A program made the translations under genes and the position numbers. 30,578 nucleotides of DNA from Peptococcaceae bacterium (GTDB taxonomy: Bacteria; Bacillota; Desulfitobacteriia; Desulfitobacteriales; Desulfitobacteriaceae): assembly GCA_031289815.1 (NCBI GenBank), contig JAITOS010000136.1, positions 1 to 30,578 of the forward strand, read 5' to 3'. Below, one piece after another: positions 1-8,808 of this stretch. Below the pieces are notes generated by a model. It was not told where the DNA came from and did no database searches. It saw nothing but the letters and a program-made list of their open reading frames with translations. The first letter of the stretch is position 1. Every line of letters starts with the position of its first letter.

Positions 1-2831
1 CCCAGCAGATGGTTGGAGGCGTCTTCGATTTTGTTGAGGCAGTAGTCTTTTCGTTGGATTTCCGCCGCTCTTTTGCCGATGGCGGTCATGCCGATGATGG
101 CGTTCATCGGCGTCCGCATTTCATGACTCATGTTGGCCAGAAAGTCGCTTTTGGCACAGCTGGCGGCTTCGGCCGCCTCCAGCGCGATCTCCAAATTCCG
201 TTGAAGCTTTACCGTCTCGGTGATATCGTCGGTACTGCCAACCACACCGATGATCTGACCGGCGCTGTCATAGATCGGCGTGGTATGCGTATGGAATATG
301 CCGCCGTTAATATCACTGATCCAGTCTTGCGGGCCGTCGGTGAAGGTTTTTTGCACATGGTCGATCATAGCCAGATGATCGTCCCTTTTCTTGGCGACCT
401 CCAGTTTTTTTCCTTCAAAGAATGACGGCGTATATCCAAGTTTTTTAAGGTAAGAGCCGTTGAAGGTGGTGATGACGCCGTCCGGGTTAACGCTCCATAT
501 GATTCCGGCATAGTTGCCGATGACCGCTTCCAGCTTCGCGACGGTATTCTGGACGCCTTGCGCCATGTTGTTGCGCAGTATGGCGTTGACGATGAGCAGA
601 CTGCCGGAACGCAGGATGCTTTCTTCCGTAGCGGAGAAGTAACGCTCCCGATGGCAGTCGTCAAAGCTGACAAAGCCCCAAAAAGTATCGTTAAAAAATA
701 TCGGAATGGCCAGAATGGAGGTGATCTGATAGGTCGCCAAAAAGGCGCGGTCTGTTTTGGAAAAACTGCTGATCGGGCCATTCTTGCATTTGCCGTTCAT
801 GAGCAGCTGGCTCCAACTCGGCAGGGTCTCCTGATACGAGAAGTCTATCAGCTTGTCCCGGCGCAAGGCGTCGTCTTTCAGCCACTCATAAATCTGCGAG
901 TAGGAGAGCTTGCCTTGTTCATTTTTGCTGTTTTGCCACACATAGACGCGGTCAACATCCGCGCAGCGGGCGATCATTGCCATCCCTTTATCCAGAGCGG
1001 TTTTAAATCCGCCGGCATTCGTTGGCATCAGCAAGATCGCCGCCGTGTCATTGATGGCGTGTAACAGGTTATCCTGACTGACGAGCTCAGAGGTGCGCCG
1101 CGCCACGTCGTCTTCCAGCCGCAGGCCCTCGTGGCGCTTCCGTTGGAACATAACGAACAAGAGGATCAGGAGAAAGAGCAGCAGGCCGGAGACGCCAATC
1201 AGCCAGGGAATCCGTGACTGCGCCAGCTTCTCGCGGTAATCAAAGGTTTTACGGGTCCAGCGGTTCGCGATCGTGTTGGTATCGATAAGGTGCAGAGATT
1301 TATCAATAATAGACCGCAGTATGGGTTCCCCCAGATGAAAGCCAAAGGAAGAAACGAAGGAGCGGTTCAAGACGATGTTGGCCTTATAGCCCGGTTGTTC
1401 ACTGTAATTTGTCAGGCTGAGGAGCAGGCTTTGGGTGGCCATCACCATGTCTACTTCCCCGCGCTCCAGGGCGGCGAAGGCTTCCTCCGTGCTGCGGTAC
1501 TCTACGGTGTTCGCGTGATTCGGGAACCACGAGCGAAATAATTCGGCATACGCCGAATCCTGGATCAGCCCTATTTTGGTATAGAGGAGTTCGTTGATTT
1601 CGATATCGTGAAAGTCTGAGCGGGACAGAAGTGCGTAATAGTCGGTGTAGACGGCGCCGTCCGCCCACAGGAAACGGCCCTCGCGTTCTTCAGAACGGAT
1701 CAGTTCAGTCGTCATCGCAACCTCGCCGTTTTGCAGCATTTCCAGTAACACGGGCCATTCGGTGTGGGGATCGTTGAGTTGTTTGAAAGAGAGGCCGGTG
1801 AGCGCTTCTATTTCCTTCAGCACGTCGATAGCGACGCCCTGCCACTGATTTTCCCGGCTGTTGTAGAAGCTGATCGGGTAATTGTCGTATTCCGCCGCAA
1901 TGGGTACGGCGCTGCCGCCTTCGGAATGTTCTCGGATATAGGACCGTTCCGCTTCGCTCAGCTGTACAAAAAGCTTATGCTTCATATATTCCCGTTGCCC
2001 AAGATTATACAATTCGGTCAAATGGCGCGTGCCGCCGTTTTGCAGCGCCTTTTGCACAACGGAAATAATCGGTTCCAGTTTCGGGTTTTGCGTGGCAAAG
2101 GAAACCGGACAGTAAATCAAGGGGAAAAATTCTTCGGTGGTCACGTCACCATAGACGTCAAAGGCGGCTTCCGCGATACCTTCATCGAAAAAGGCGTCTA
2201 TTTCGCCCGTCTTTAACTGGGTATAGGCGGTTTCGTAATTATCGATGAAGGAGAGGTCAAAGGGGTTCTGGATGAGGGGAGCGACCAAATCAGCGGTGGT
2301 GGCGCCAGTCAGAAAAGCATACCGCAGAGGGCGTTCCGCCGCTATTTTCAGCAGCGGTTCGCTGCCGTTGATCCGCATGAATTTGACGGAACGTTCGGCG
2401 ATCGCGTCGGTCATAAAATAGGTGCTGCGGCGTTCCTTGGTGGCTGTCAATTCTCCGGTAAAATCGATGGCGTTTGTTTCCAGGCCGGTCAGCAAATCGC
2501 CCCATTCACGCACCGCGGGTTTAAAAGGGATACCGAATAAATCGGTCAGCCAATCGCAAAACAAGGCGCTGTAGCCCTGGATATCCCCGTTCTCGCCGTA
2601 AAAGGCTTCGGTGGTCAGGTTCATCCCATAGATGAAGGCGCCGGTCTGTCCCTGTAAGGCTTGAATGGCGTTGATCTCGTCGCCGGTCACGCCGGGTATT
2701 TCCTGATAAGAAGTATAGATGGGGTAGGGGTCCTGTGCTGGCGGGGGAACGCTTTTTTGGCAGCCGGGAAGGCACAACAACAGGAGCACGGCGGCAAGCA
2801 ACCCGCATAGCGCTCTATTTATATTTCGCAT
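1..2831 (-). CDS. BvgS-like hybrid-type sensor histidine kinase, 5' part (cut by window edge)
   Basis: This is a sensor kinase, open for 943 codons with no stop before the window edge. It starts with a signal peptide containing a possible lipobox (LPGC, Cys24). Two tandem periplasmic solute-binding (SBP_bac_3-like) regions follow, at about residues 45-260 and 280-540. A transmembrane helix lies at about 543-562, then a GAF-like domain (about 590-730), a PAS domain (about 740-860), and a HisKA dimerisation helix with the H-box SHEMRTPMNAI. The phosphorylated His is about residue 903. The catalytic ATPase domain and any receiver domain would lie beyond the edge. I chose the ATG at 2831 because GGAAGG sits 8 nt upstream; an in-frame ATG at 2837 is too close to that site. 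By family analogy the periplasmic domains sense an amino-acid-like or similar small ligand; the ligand is unknown. The gene is divergent from mraZ and probably unrelated to division. The GAF and PAS assignments rest on layout and on residues such as the GVVGSTDDI ending typical of PAS. Confidence 0.85.
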   Translation of the reverse strand, partial: MRNINRALCGLLAAVLLLLCLPGCQKSVPPPAQDPYPIYTSYQEIPGVTGDEINAIQALQGQTGAFIYGMNLTTEAFYGENGDIQGYSALFCDWLTDLFGIPFKPAVREWGDLLTGLETNAIDFTGELTATKERRSTYFMTDAIAERSVKFMRINGSEPLLKIAAERPLRYAFLTGATTADLVAPLIQNPFDLSFIDNYETAYTQLKTGEIDAFFDEGIAEAAFDVYGDVTTEEFFPLIYCPVSFATQNPKLEPIISVVQKALQNGGTRHLTELYNLGQREYMKHKLFVQLSEAERSYIREHSEGGSAVPIAAEYDNYPISFYNSRENQWQGVAIDVLKEIEALTGLSFKQLNDPHTEWPVLLEMLQNGEVAMTTELIRSEEREGRFLWADGAVYTDYYALLSRSDFHDIEINELLYTKIGLIQDSAYAELFRSWFPNHANTVEYRSTEEAFAALERGEVDMVMATQSLLLSLTNYSEQPGYKANIVLNRSFVSSFGFHLGEPILRSIIDKSLHLIDTNTIANRWTRKTFDYREKLAQSRIPWLIGVSGLLLFLLILLFVMFQRKRHEGLRLEDDVARRTSELVSQDNLLHAINDTAAILLMPTNAGGFKTALDKGMAMIARCADVDRVYVWQNSKNEQGKLSYSQIYEWLKDDALRRDKLIDFSYQETLPSWSQLLMNGKCKNGPISSFSKTDRAFLATYQITSILAIPIFFNDTFWGFVSFDDCHRERYFSATEESILRSGSLLIVNAILRNNMAQGVQNTVAKLEAVIGNYAGIIWSVNPDGVITTFNGSYLKKLGYTPSFFEGKKLEVAKKRDDHLAMIDHVQKTFTDGPQDWISDINGGIFHTHTTPIYDSAGQIIGVVGSTDDITETVKLQRNLEIALEAAEAASCAKSDFLANMSHEMRTPMNAIIGMTAIGKRAAEIQRKDYCLNKIEDASNHLL

Positions 2832-2879
2832 ACACATATCCTTCCTTTGAATGACGGATAAATGACAGAACCATCATCC

Positions 2880-2907
2880 ATCATACCCTATATGTTTATT
2901 ATGTCAT
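2880..2907 (-). promoter_or_regulatory. Candidate sigma-A promoter for the sensor kinase
   Basis: On the minus strand ATGACA (2907-2902) is followed by a 16-nt spacer and TATGAT (2885-2880). Each hexamer differs from consensus at one base. The predicted transcript would start near 2873, giving a leader of about 40 nt before the ATG at 2831. No transcript data are available. Confidence 0.45.
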
Positions 2908-3045
2908 TTGCGGCGCAGGAAGTAAAGAAAAAGAAGTATATGGGAAGTTTTGCGGCGCGGCGATAGGACTTTTATCCTGTTTTTTGGCTGTTGGCGAAAA
3001 AAAACTAATGTTTCAGAAGGAAATGTCCGTTGAATAGAGAAATAA

Positions 3046-3075
3046 GTGGAGTAAAGTGGTGCTAAGTGGTGGGAA
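3046..3075 (+). promoter_or_regulatory. MraZ operator: three direct repeats
   Basis: GTGGAG (3046-3051), GTGGTG (3056-3061) and GTGGTG (3066-3071) recur with an exact 10-bp period, each preceded by AA. MraZ proteins bind direct repeats of this kind, one per helical turn, upstream of their own gene. The array ends about 25 nt before the mraZ start, so it should control the whole division and cell wall operon by autoregulation. A clear -35/-10 pair just upstream was not found. Confidence 0.75.
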
Positions 3076-3100
3076 ATATACACTGATGGGGTGAACAACT

Positions 3101-3532
3101 ATGTTTATGGGGGAATACCTCCATACAATTGATGACAAAGGCCGCCTGATCATCCCGGCAAAATTTCGGGAAACGCTGGGCGCTCACTTTATTGTGACCA
3201 AAGGGCTGGATCATTGTCTGTTTGTTTATCCCACCGCTGAATGGACGATGGTTGAGGAAAAATTGCGGGCTTTGCCGTTTACCCAACGGGAGGCGCGCGC
3301 GTTCGTCCGTTTCTTCTTTTCCGGAGCGAATGAATGCGACCTGGACAAACAGGGCCGGATATTGCTGCCGTCCAATCTGCGCGAATACGCGCAATTGGAA
3401 AAAGAAGTCATATTGGTTGGGGTAGCCAGCCGGGTGGAAATTTGGAGTCAAAGTCTTTGGACAGACTATGCGCGAGAAGCCGGGGAATCTTACGCGGACG
3501 CCGGTAGCGCGTTGGTTCACTTGGGCATTTAA
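3101..3532 (+). CDS. mraZ: Transcriptional regulator MraZ
   Basis: MraZ is the DNA-binding autoregulator at the head of division and cell wall clusters, and it also affects RsmH activity in some bacteria. The 143-residue product carries the two expected SpoVT/AbrB-like half-domains, each with its signature: DDKGRLIIPAKFRE near residue 12 and DKQGRILLPSNLRE near residue 85. Length matches the family. The start MFMGEY matches the usual start of Bacillota MraZ, and GGGGTG lies about 8 nt upstream. Three direct repeats immediately upstream (3046-3075) are its likely operator. rsmH follows after 17 nt, so the two are co-transcribed. Confidence 0.97.
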   Translation: MFMGEYLHTIDDKGRLIIPAKFRETLGAHFIVTKGLDHCLFVYPTAEWTMVEEKLRALPFTQREARAFVRFFFSGANECDLDKQGRILLPSNLREYAQLEKEVILVGVASRVEIWSQSLWTDYAREAGESYADAGSALVHLGI

Positions 3533-3549
3533 TAAAAAGGACAGAAGAT

Positions 3550-4506
3550 ATGACCTCTGAACGATTGGAACAACCGATGTTCCGGCATCGGACGGTGCTC
3601 CGCCAGGAAGCGGTGGATCAGCTTTTCACGGATCCGGACGGCGTGTATGTTGATTGTACCCTGGGTGGAGCGGGACATAGCGCTTGTATATTGGAAAGAT
3701 TGAGCGCGAAGGGACGCCTGATAGGGTTTGATCAAGATCCTCAGGCGATTGAAAACGCCCGTTTGTTGTTCGCCGCTGATCCGCGCTTCACCCTGATACA
3801 CAGCAATTTTGCCAACCTGAAGGAAAATCTGCAAAAACGTGATTTTTTCCCGGTGGACGGTCTGTTGTTCGATCTTGGCGTTTCATCGCCGCAGCTGGAT
3901 GAAGCGGAGCGGGGATTCAGCTATATGCAGGACGCCCGTTTGGATATGCGGATGGATCCGGGAAGCTCGTTGACCGCGGCAGAGATTGTGAATGTTTGGA
4001 GTGAAGAAGAGATTGCCCGGATCATTTGGCAATATGGAGAGGAAAACTGGTCGCGGCGGATTGCTCAAAGAATCGTTCAAGCGCGGGAGAAGCAGCCGCT
4101 CACCGGCACCGGGGAATTGGTTGAGGTGATTAAGGCGGCGATTCCGGCGGCGGCTCGCCGCAGCGGCCCGCATCCGGCGAAACGAACCTTTCAGGCTTTG
4201 CGTATTGCCGTCAATGATGAGCTTGGGGTACTGGATCGCGCTTTAGATCAAATTCCGGATTGTCTGGACGCGGACGGGCGGTTGGCGATCATCACTTTTC
4301 ACTCGCTGGAAGACCGCCTGGTGAAGGGAAAGATGCGGGAGTGGGCGGGAAAGTGCCTTTGTCCGCCGGGGTTGCCGATATGCAGTTGCGGAAAAAAAGC
4401 CCTGATGAACATTATAACCCGCAAGCCGATCCTGCCGACGGCGCAGGAAGTGGAGATGAATCCGCGTTCGCGCAGCGCTAAGCTTCGGGTGGCGGCAAAG
4501 ATTTAG
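3550..4506 (+). CDS. rsmH: 16S rRNA (cytosine(1402)-N4)-methyltransferase RsmH
   Basis: RsmH (MraW) transfers a methyl group from S-adenosylmethionine to N4 of C1402 in 16S rRNA, tuning decoding at the P site. The 318-residue protein has the SAM-binding strand VDCTLGGAGHS (about 35-45), the acidic residue of FDQDP (about 63-67), a central FDLGVSSPQLD motif and the late ITFHSLEDR motif, all typical of the family. The ATG at 3550 has AAAAAGGA about 9 nt upstream. It is the second gene of the cluster, as in most bacteria. Nothing is truncated. Confidence 0.97.
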   Translation: MTSERLEQPMFRHRTVLRQEAVDQLFTDPDGVYVDCTLGGAGHSACILERLSAKGRLIGFDQDPQAIENARLLFAADPRFTLIHSNFANLKENLQKRDFFPVDGLLFDLGVSSPQLDEAERGFSYMQDARLDMRMDPGSSLTAAEIVNVWSEEEIARIIWQYGEENWSRRIAQRIVQAREKQPLTGTGELVEVIKAAIPAAARRSGPHPAKRTFQALRIAVNDELGVLDRALDQIPDCLDADGRLAIITFHSLEDRLVKGKMREWAGKCLCPPGLPICSCGKKALMNIITRKPILPTAQEVEMNPRSRSAKLRVAAKI

Positions 4507-4559
4507 TGGATAAATTGTGGTGACGGCTTCGGTCTAAAGAACGCGTGGGAGGAATAACT

Positions 4560-5072
4560 TTGGTAGTAGCACAGAAAAAAACCGACTGGCAAAAACCGTT
4601 ACCGGAAACGTTACCGGAAACCATTTCCTCAACATCAGGAAAAACAGTAAAAAAAGCGGTTCGGCGCTCCCCCTGGCGCAATATCTTTTTGGTGATCCTC
4701 GTATTTGGCATGGTTGGGGTGATCGGCGCCGGCAGGAGCTATCTATCTATCGTAAGGAACGCGGAGATCAAAGCGTTGCAGAAAGACATTGCCGCTTTAA
4801 AGATTCAAAATGATTTTTATCTGGTCGAAGTGGATCAATTGCGTTCCGTCAGCCGCATTGAAAGCATGGCGCTGGAGATGGGGATGGAAAAGCCGGCGGG
4901 GACGGTGTATGTGGTGGGAAGTTTAGCTGTCGCGAATAGCGGAACGGGAGTTCAATCTTCTCAAGTTGCGCCAAGTGAGGATGAAACAGAAGCTGAAGAG
5001 GAAACTGAAGTATCAACCATCAAGCAGATTTCGCAATTTTTTACCGGCTATTTTGCCTCGACGCAGCATTAA
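4560..5072 (+). CDS. ftsL: Cell division protein FtsL
   Basis: FtsL is a small bitopic divisome protein that pairs with FtsQ/DivIB and a DivIC-type partner and helps activate septal wall synthesis. The 170-residue product has a basic cytoplasmic N-terminus, one membrane helix at about 41-58, a leucine-zipper-like coiled coil at about 65-100, and a low-complexity acidic tail after residue 135. Sequence identity in this family is low; the call rests on this layout and on position between rsmH and the PBP. I place the start at TTG 4560, with GGAGG ending 7 nt upstream; an upstream in-frame GTG at 4545 would overlap that ribosome site. Confidence 0.85.
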   Translation: MVVAQKKTDWQKPLPETLPETISSTSGKTVKKAVRRSPWRNIFLVILVFGMVGVIGAGRSYLSIVRNAEIKALQKDIAALKIQNDFYLVEVDQLRSVSRIESMALEMGMEKPAGTVYVVGSLAVANSGTGVQSSQVAPSEDETEAEEETEVSTIKQISQFFTGYFASTQH

Positions 5073-5136
5073 CCTTGATTTGAGAAGGCCGTTTTTAAAG
5101 GCGCAGAACCCCGTTGCCTGATGAGGGGTGGAAAAC

Positions 5137-7194
5137 TTGAGTCCGTATGTTGTTATGCGTAAACGCATTGCCTTCCTTTTCTTGTGCGTCATTTCTTTTT
5201 TGTTCGTATTGATCCTCCGGCTGGCCTATGTGCAGCTGCTTCAGGGAAAGGTTTTAGCGGATATTGCCAATGATACGCATTTTCGCGGCGTGCCGGTGGC
5301 GCCCAAACGGGGAAACATTGAGGACCGCAATGGTGAAATTTTGGCGATGAGCGTGAGTACGGAAACCATCTACGCGATTCCCGCGGAAGTGCGGCAATCA
5401 GGACGGACGGCGGAAATCGCTCAAATATTGTCGGGTCTCCTGGAGCAGCCCGCCGCTGAGATTCAGGAGAGAATCGGGAAGCGAACCTCCATTGAATATG
5501 TAAAAAAAAGGATCAACCCGGAGATCGCCGCCCAAATTCGCGGGTTAGATCTGCCGGGAATCGGGATCACGGAAGACAGCCAGCGCTATTATCCGCAAGG
5601 AAGCCTGGCGGCGCAGGTCATCGGTTTTGCCGGGATTGATCAGCAGGGGCTGGAAGGGGTAGAATTGAGCAGGGATAAAGACCTGAAGGGTTCGGCCGGC
5701 AGTATCCTGACCGAATATGGCGCGAATGGGATCGAAATGCCGGAAGCCCAGACGGCCTATCTGGCGCCGAAAGCCGGCAATACGATCCGTTTAACGATCG
5801 ATAAGAATATCCAGGCCTTTGCTGAACGCGAGCTGCAAAAATTGATGAACGGCCAAGGCGCGAACATGGGCGGTCAAACGCCAAAGAGCGCGTCGATTCT
5901 GGTGATGGAGCCGAATACCGGAGAACTGTTAGCGATTGCTTCCGTGCCAACCTTTGACTTGAACCATTATCAGGAAGCGGATATGAGCGTGCGGCGAAAT
6001 ATCGCTGTTCAAAACGGCTATGAACCGGGTTCTACCTTTAAGATCATCACCCTGGCCGCCGCGCTGGAAGAGAAAAAGATTCAACCGCTGGAAGGATTTT
6101 TTGATCCGGGTTTTTATTCGGTGCTGGGCAAAAGCGTCCGCTGTTGGAAAAGAGGCGGGCATGGACCTCAGAATTTCACGCAGGTAGCAGAAAATTCCTG
6201 TAATCCGGGGTTTATTGAGATGGGTCAGCGGCTGGGAATGGATAGTTTTTATGAATACTTGAAGAAGTTTGGTTTCGGCCAGAAGACGGGGATCGAGATG
6301 TCCGGCGAGGCGGTGGGTATTTTAGCGAATAAAAAGAAGGCGACGGCCTTGGATTTAGCGACGATGTCTATCGGCCAGACCAATAATGTCACGGCGATTC
6401 AACTGCTGGCCGCGGTCAGCGCCGTAGCCAATGGCGGGACCTTGGTGAAACCGCAGCTGGTGAAAGAAATCGCCAGCCCCGCGGGCACGGTGGCGGTTCC
6501 TTTTCAAAAACAGGAGGTCGGGCGCGTGATTAGTGAAGAAACCTCACAGACCGTTAGAAAAATGCTGGAATCCGTGGTGACGAACGGAACGGGGAGAAGG
6601 GCTTTTTTGCCTGGATACCGGGTGGCGGGAAAGACGGGAACCGCTCAAAAAGTAGAGAACGGCGTCTATTTACAGAGTGAATACATTGCCTCCTTTGTTG
6701 CCTTTGCCCCGGCCGATCAGCCCAAAGCGGCGATTCTGGCGGTGATTGACGGCGTGCCTTTTTATGGGGGCGCGGTCGCCGGACCGGTGGTACAAAGCGT
6801 AATGCTGGATACGTTGAAATATTTAGGGGTCAAACCGGATCTGAAAGCGCCGCTAACGCCGGGGAAGCCGATGCCGGGTCTGGAATTTCCCGCGGTGAAA
6901 GAAGCGGCGGAAGTTCCTTCGGTGGTTGGTATGTCGTTGCATGACGCCCGACAAAAGTTGACGGAAGCTGGTTTTCAAGTGCAGACGCAAGGGAACGGAG
7001 CGGCGGTGGCGGATCAGATTCCCTATGACGGAGCGAAGGTTGAAAAAGGGTCGAGCGTTCTGATCTATCTGGGTGAAACGGCTGCCGCGCCGACGCTCGC
7101 CGCCTGGTGGGAAGAGGAAGATGAGGATGTGGAAGCGATGCGGAGTTTGATAGGAAGAATTCCCATTAACGTCAGTTCCCTGGGCCGGGAATAG
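5137..7194 (+). CDS. spoVD: Division-type class B penicillin-binding protein with PASTA domain (SpoVD/FtsI family)
   Basis: This transpeptidase crosslinks peptidoglycan at the septum (FtsI/PBP2B role) or the spore cortex (SpoVD role). It has an N-terminal membrane anchor (about 11-34), a PBP dimerisation region, and a transpeptidase domain with SxxK (STFK, Ser299), SxN (SCN, about 354) and KTG (about 499). A single PASTA domain spans about 590-654, followed by an acidic tail with WWEEEDEDVE. One PASTA repeat resembles B. subtilis SpoVD rather than PBP2B, which has two. It is the only class B PBP in the cluster and may serve vegetative division. The best start is TTG 5137 (GAGGGG 8 nt upstream); GTG 5128 and ATG 5155 are alternatives. 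Confidence 0.92.
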   Translation: MSPYVVMRKRIAFLFLCVISFLFVLILRLAYVQLLQGKVLADIANDTHFRGVPVAPKRGNIEDRNGEILAMSVSTETIYAIPAEVRQSGRTAEIAQILSGLLEQPAAEIQERIGKRTSIEYVKKRINPEIAAQIRGLDLPGIGITEDSQRYYPQGSLAAQVIGFAGIDQQGLEGVELSRDKDLKGSAGSILTEYGANGIEMPEAQTAYLAPKAGNTIRLTIDKNIQAFAERELQKLMNGQGANMGGQTPKSASILVMEPNTGELLAIASVPTFDLNHYQEADMSVRRNIAVQNGYEPGSTFKIITLAAALEEKKIQPLEGFFDPGFYSVLGKSVRCWKRGGHGPQNFTQVAENSCNPGFIEMGQRLGMDSFYEYLKKFGFGQKTGIEMSGEAVGILANKKKATALDLATMSIGQTNNVTAIQLLAAVSAVANGGTLVKPQLVKEIASPAGTVAVPFQKQEVGRVISEETSQTVRKMLESVVTNGTGRRAFLPGYRVAGKTGTAQKVENGVYLQSEYIASFVAFAPADQPKAAILAVIDGVPFYGGAVAGPVVQSVMLDTLKYLGVKPDLKAPLTPGKPMPGLEFPAVKEAAEVPSVVGMSLHDARQKLTEAGFQVQTQGNGAAVADQIPYDGAKVEKGSSVLIYLGETAAAPTLAAWWEEEDEDVEAMRSLIGRIPINVSSLGRE

Positions 7195-7329
7195 GCGGGA
7201 GACGGGGCGACCGCGGGGAAATCATTCATGGCGGCGATAATGCAACGAGAGAGTTTTTAACGGACGAGAAGATGTCAATACTATACGGTAAGGATAGCAC
7301 CCCGGAAATTTGACAAGGGGAGGGACCGT

Positions 7330-8808
7330 ATGCCGGGTTTAACGCAGATGATGGATGGTATAGAGGCAATGAGAATGATCAAAAAAGACGTGGAGCTGAA
7401 TATCCGCGGGGTAGCCGTCGATTCGAGAAACGTCCAACCGGGAGATCTTTTTGCCTGTGTGTCCGGTTTCCAGACGGATGGGCATCGGTTCGCGGCTGAC
7501 GCCGTGGCTGCGGGAGCGGCGGCCTTATTGGTGGAGCGTGAGCTACCGTTAGAGATTCCGCAGATCGTGGTGGGCAATGTTCGCCAGGCCATAGGGAATC
7601 TGGCCGCCAATATCTATGGGCAGCCGGCGCAGAAACTGGAATTGATTGGAGTGACCGGAACCAACGGGAAAACGACGGTTACGCATTTAATTGAGAAAAT
7701 CGGGACAAAACATGGACAGCGCACAGGCTTGATCGGAACGTTGGGAGCAAAGATTTCCGACAGGGAAATGCCGGGTAGCCGCACGACCCCGGAAGCGGTG
7801 GATCTCCAAAAATTATTGGTTCAGATGTTGGCGGCGGATATTGATCAGGTGGTGATGGAGGTCTCTTCACACGCCCTGGATTTAGGACGTGTTCATGGGT
7901 GTGAGTTTGACGCGGCGATTTTTACGAATCTGAGCCAGGATCATCTGGATTATCACCGGACGATGAAGGATTATTTAGGCGCCAAAGCGCGCTTATTCAG
8001 CGCGTTAAAAGGGTCAAAAAAACGGAAAAAGCTGGCGCTGATCAATGCGGATGATCCGGCCTGCGCAGTATTGACAGAGGCTTCGGCGGTTCCGGTCATT
8101 CGTTATGCGATCCAGACGCCGGCGGAGTATCAGGCGCAGGATGTGTGCGTATCAGCCCAAGGCGTGCGCTTCAGCGTTGAGTTTAAAGGAGAGCGGCAGG
8201 AAATGAGCTTTCAGACGCCAGGGTTATTCAGCGTTTATAACGTTTTGGCGTCCTTTGCCTGGGGGGTGGAACGGGGCTATCCGCCGGGGTCTGTAGCAGA
8301 GGCCATCGCGGAAGTTGACGGCATATCCGGGCGTTTTGAAAGTGTGCGCGCGGGACAGCCGTTCCAGGTGATTGTGGATTACGCGCATACGCCGGACGGT
8401 TTGGAAAATGTCCTGCGGACCGCTCGTGAGTTCACGAAAGGAACCTTGATTACGGTATTTGGCTGCGGCGGCGACCGGGATAAGACGAAACGGCCGCTGA
8501 TGGGGAATATCGCCGCGCATTGGAGCGATTATGTGATGGTCACTTCGGATAATCCGCGTTCGGAAGAGCCGGAAGAGATCATTCGGGAAATTTTGACCGG
8601 AGTGCGCGGGGTGGATTACAGGGCTGTGACCGAGCGCAGAGAAGCCATCCGGCAGGCGTGCATGATGGCTAAAGCCGACGATACCGTGATGATTGCCGGT
8701 AAAGGGCATGAGACGTATCAGCTCATTGGCGCGGACGTTCATCCTTTTGACGACCGGGAAGAGGCGAGGGCGGCGCTAAGGGGGCTGGGATATGAGCGTT
8801 TGGACTAG
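7330..8808 (+). CDS. murE: UDP-MurNAc-L-Ala-D-Glu:meso-diaminopimelate ligase MurE
   Basis: MurE adds the third residue of the peptidoglycan stem peptide in the cytoplasm. The 492-residue protein has the three Mur ligase domains: an N-terminal UDP-binding domain, the central ATPase with P-loop GTNGKTT (about 110-116), and the C-terminal domain. The motif DNPR (407-410) is the signature of enzymes that choose meso-diaminopimelate over lysine. It therefore predicts a DAP-type wall. GGGGAGGGA precedes the ATG at 7330. A gap of 135 nt separates it from the PBP gene, larger than elsewhere in the cluster, and the gene overlaps murF by 17 nt. Confidence 0.97.
   Translation: MPGLTQMMDGIEAMRMIKKDVELNIRGVAVDSRNVQPGDLFACVSGFQTDGHRFAADAVAAGAAALLVERELPLEIPQIVVGNVRQAIGNLAANIYGQPAQKLELIGVTGTNGKTTVTHLIEKIGTKHGQRTGLIGTLGAKISDREMPGSRTTPEAVDLQKLLVQMLAADIDQVVMEVSSHALDLGRVHGCEFDAAIFTNLSQDHLDYHRTMKDYLGAKARLFSALKGSKKRKKLALINADDPACAVLTEASAVPVIRYAIQTPAEYQAQDVCVSAQGVRFSVEFKGERQEMSFQTPGLFSVYNVLASFAWGVERGYPPGSVAEAIAEVDGISGRFESVRAGQPFQVIVDYAHTPDGLENVLRTAREFTKGTLITVFGCGGDRDKTKRPLMGNIAAHWSDYVMVTSDNPRSEEPEEIIREILTGVRGVDYRAVTERREAIRQACMMAKADDTVMIAGKGHETYQLIGADVHPFDDREEARAALRGLGYERLD

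Noticed and set aside
7255..7290. Possible promoter before murE (TTTAAC-17-TACTAT).
   Set aside because: Only 3 of 6 and 4 of 6 matches; chance level in this A/T-rich gap.
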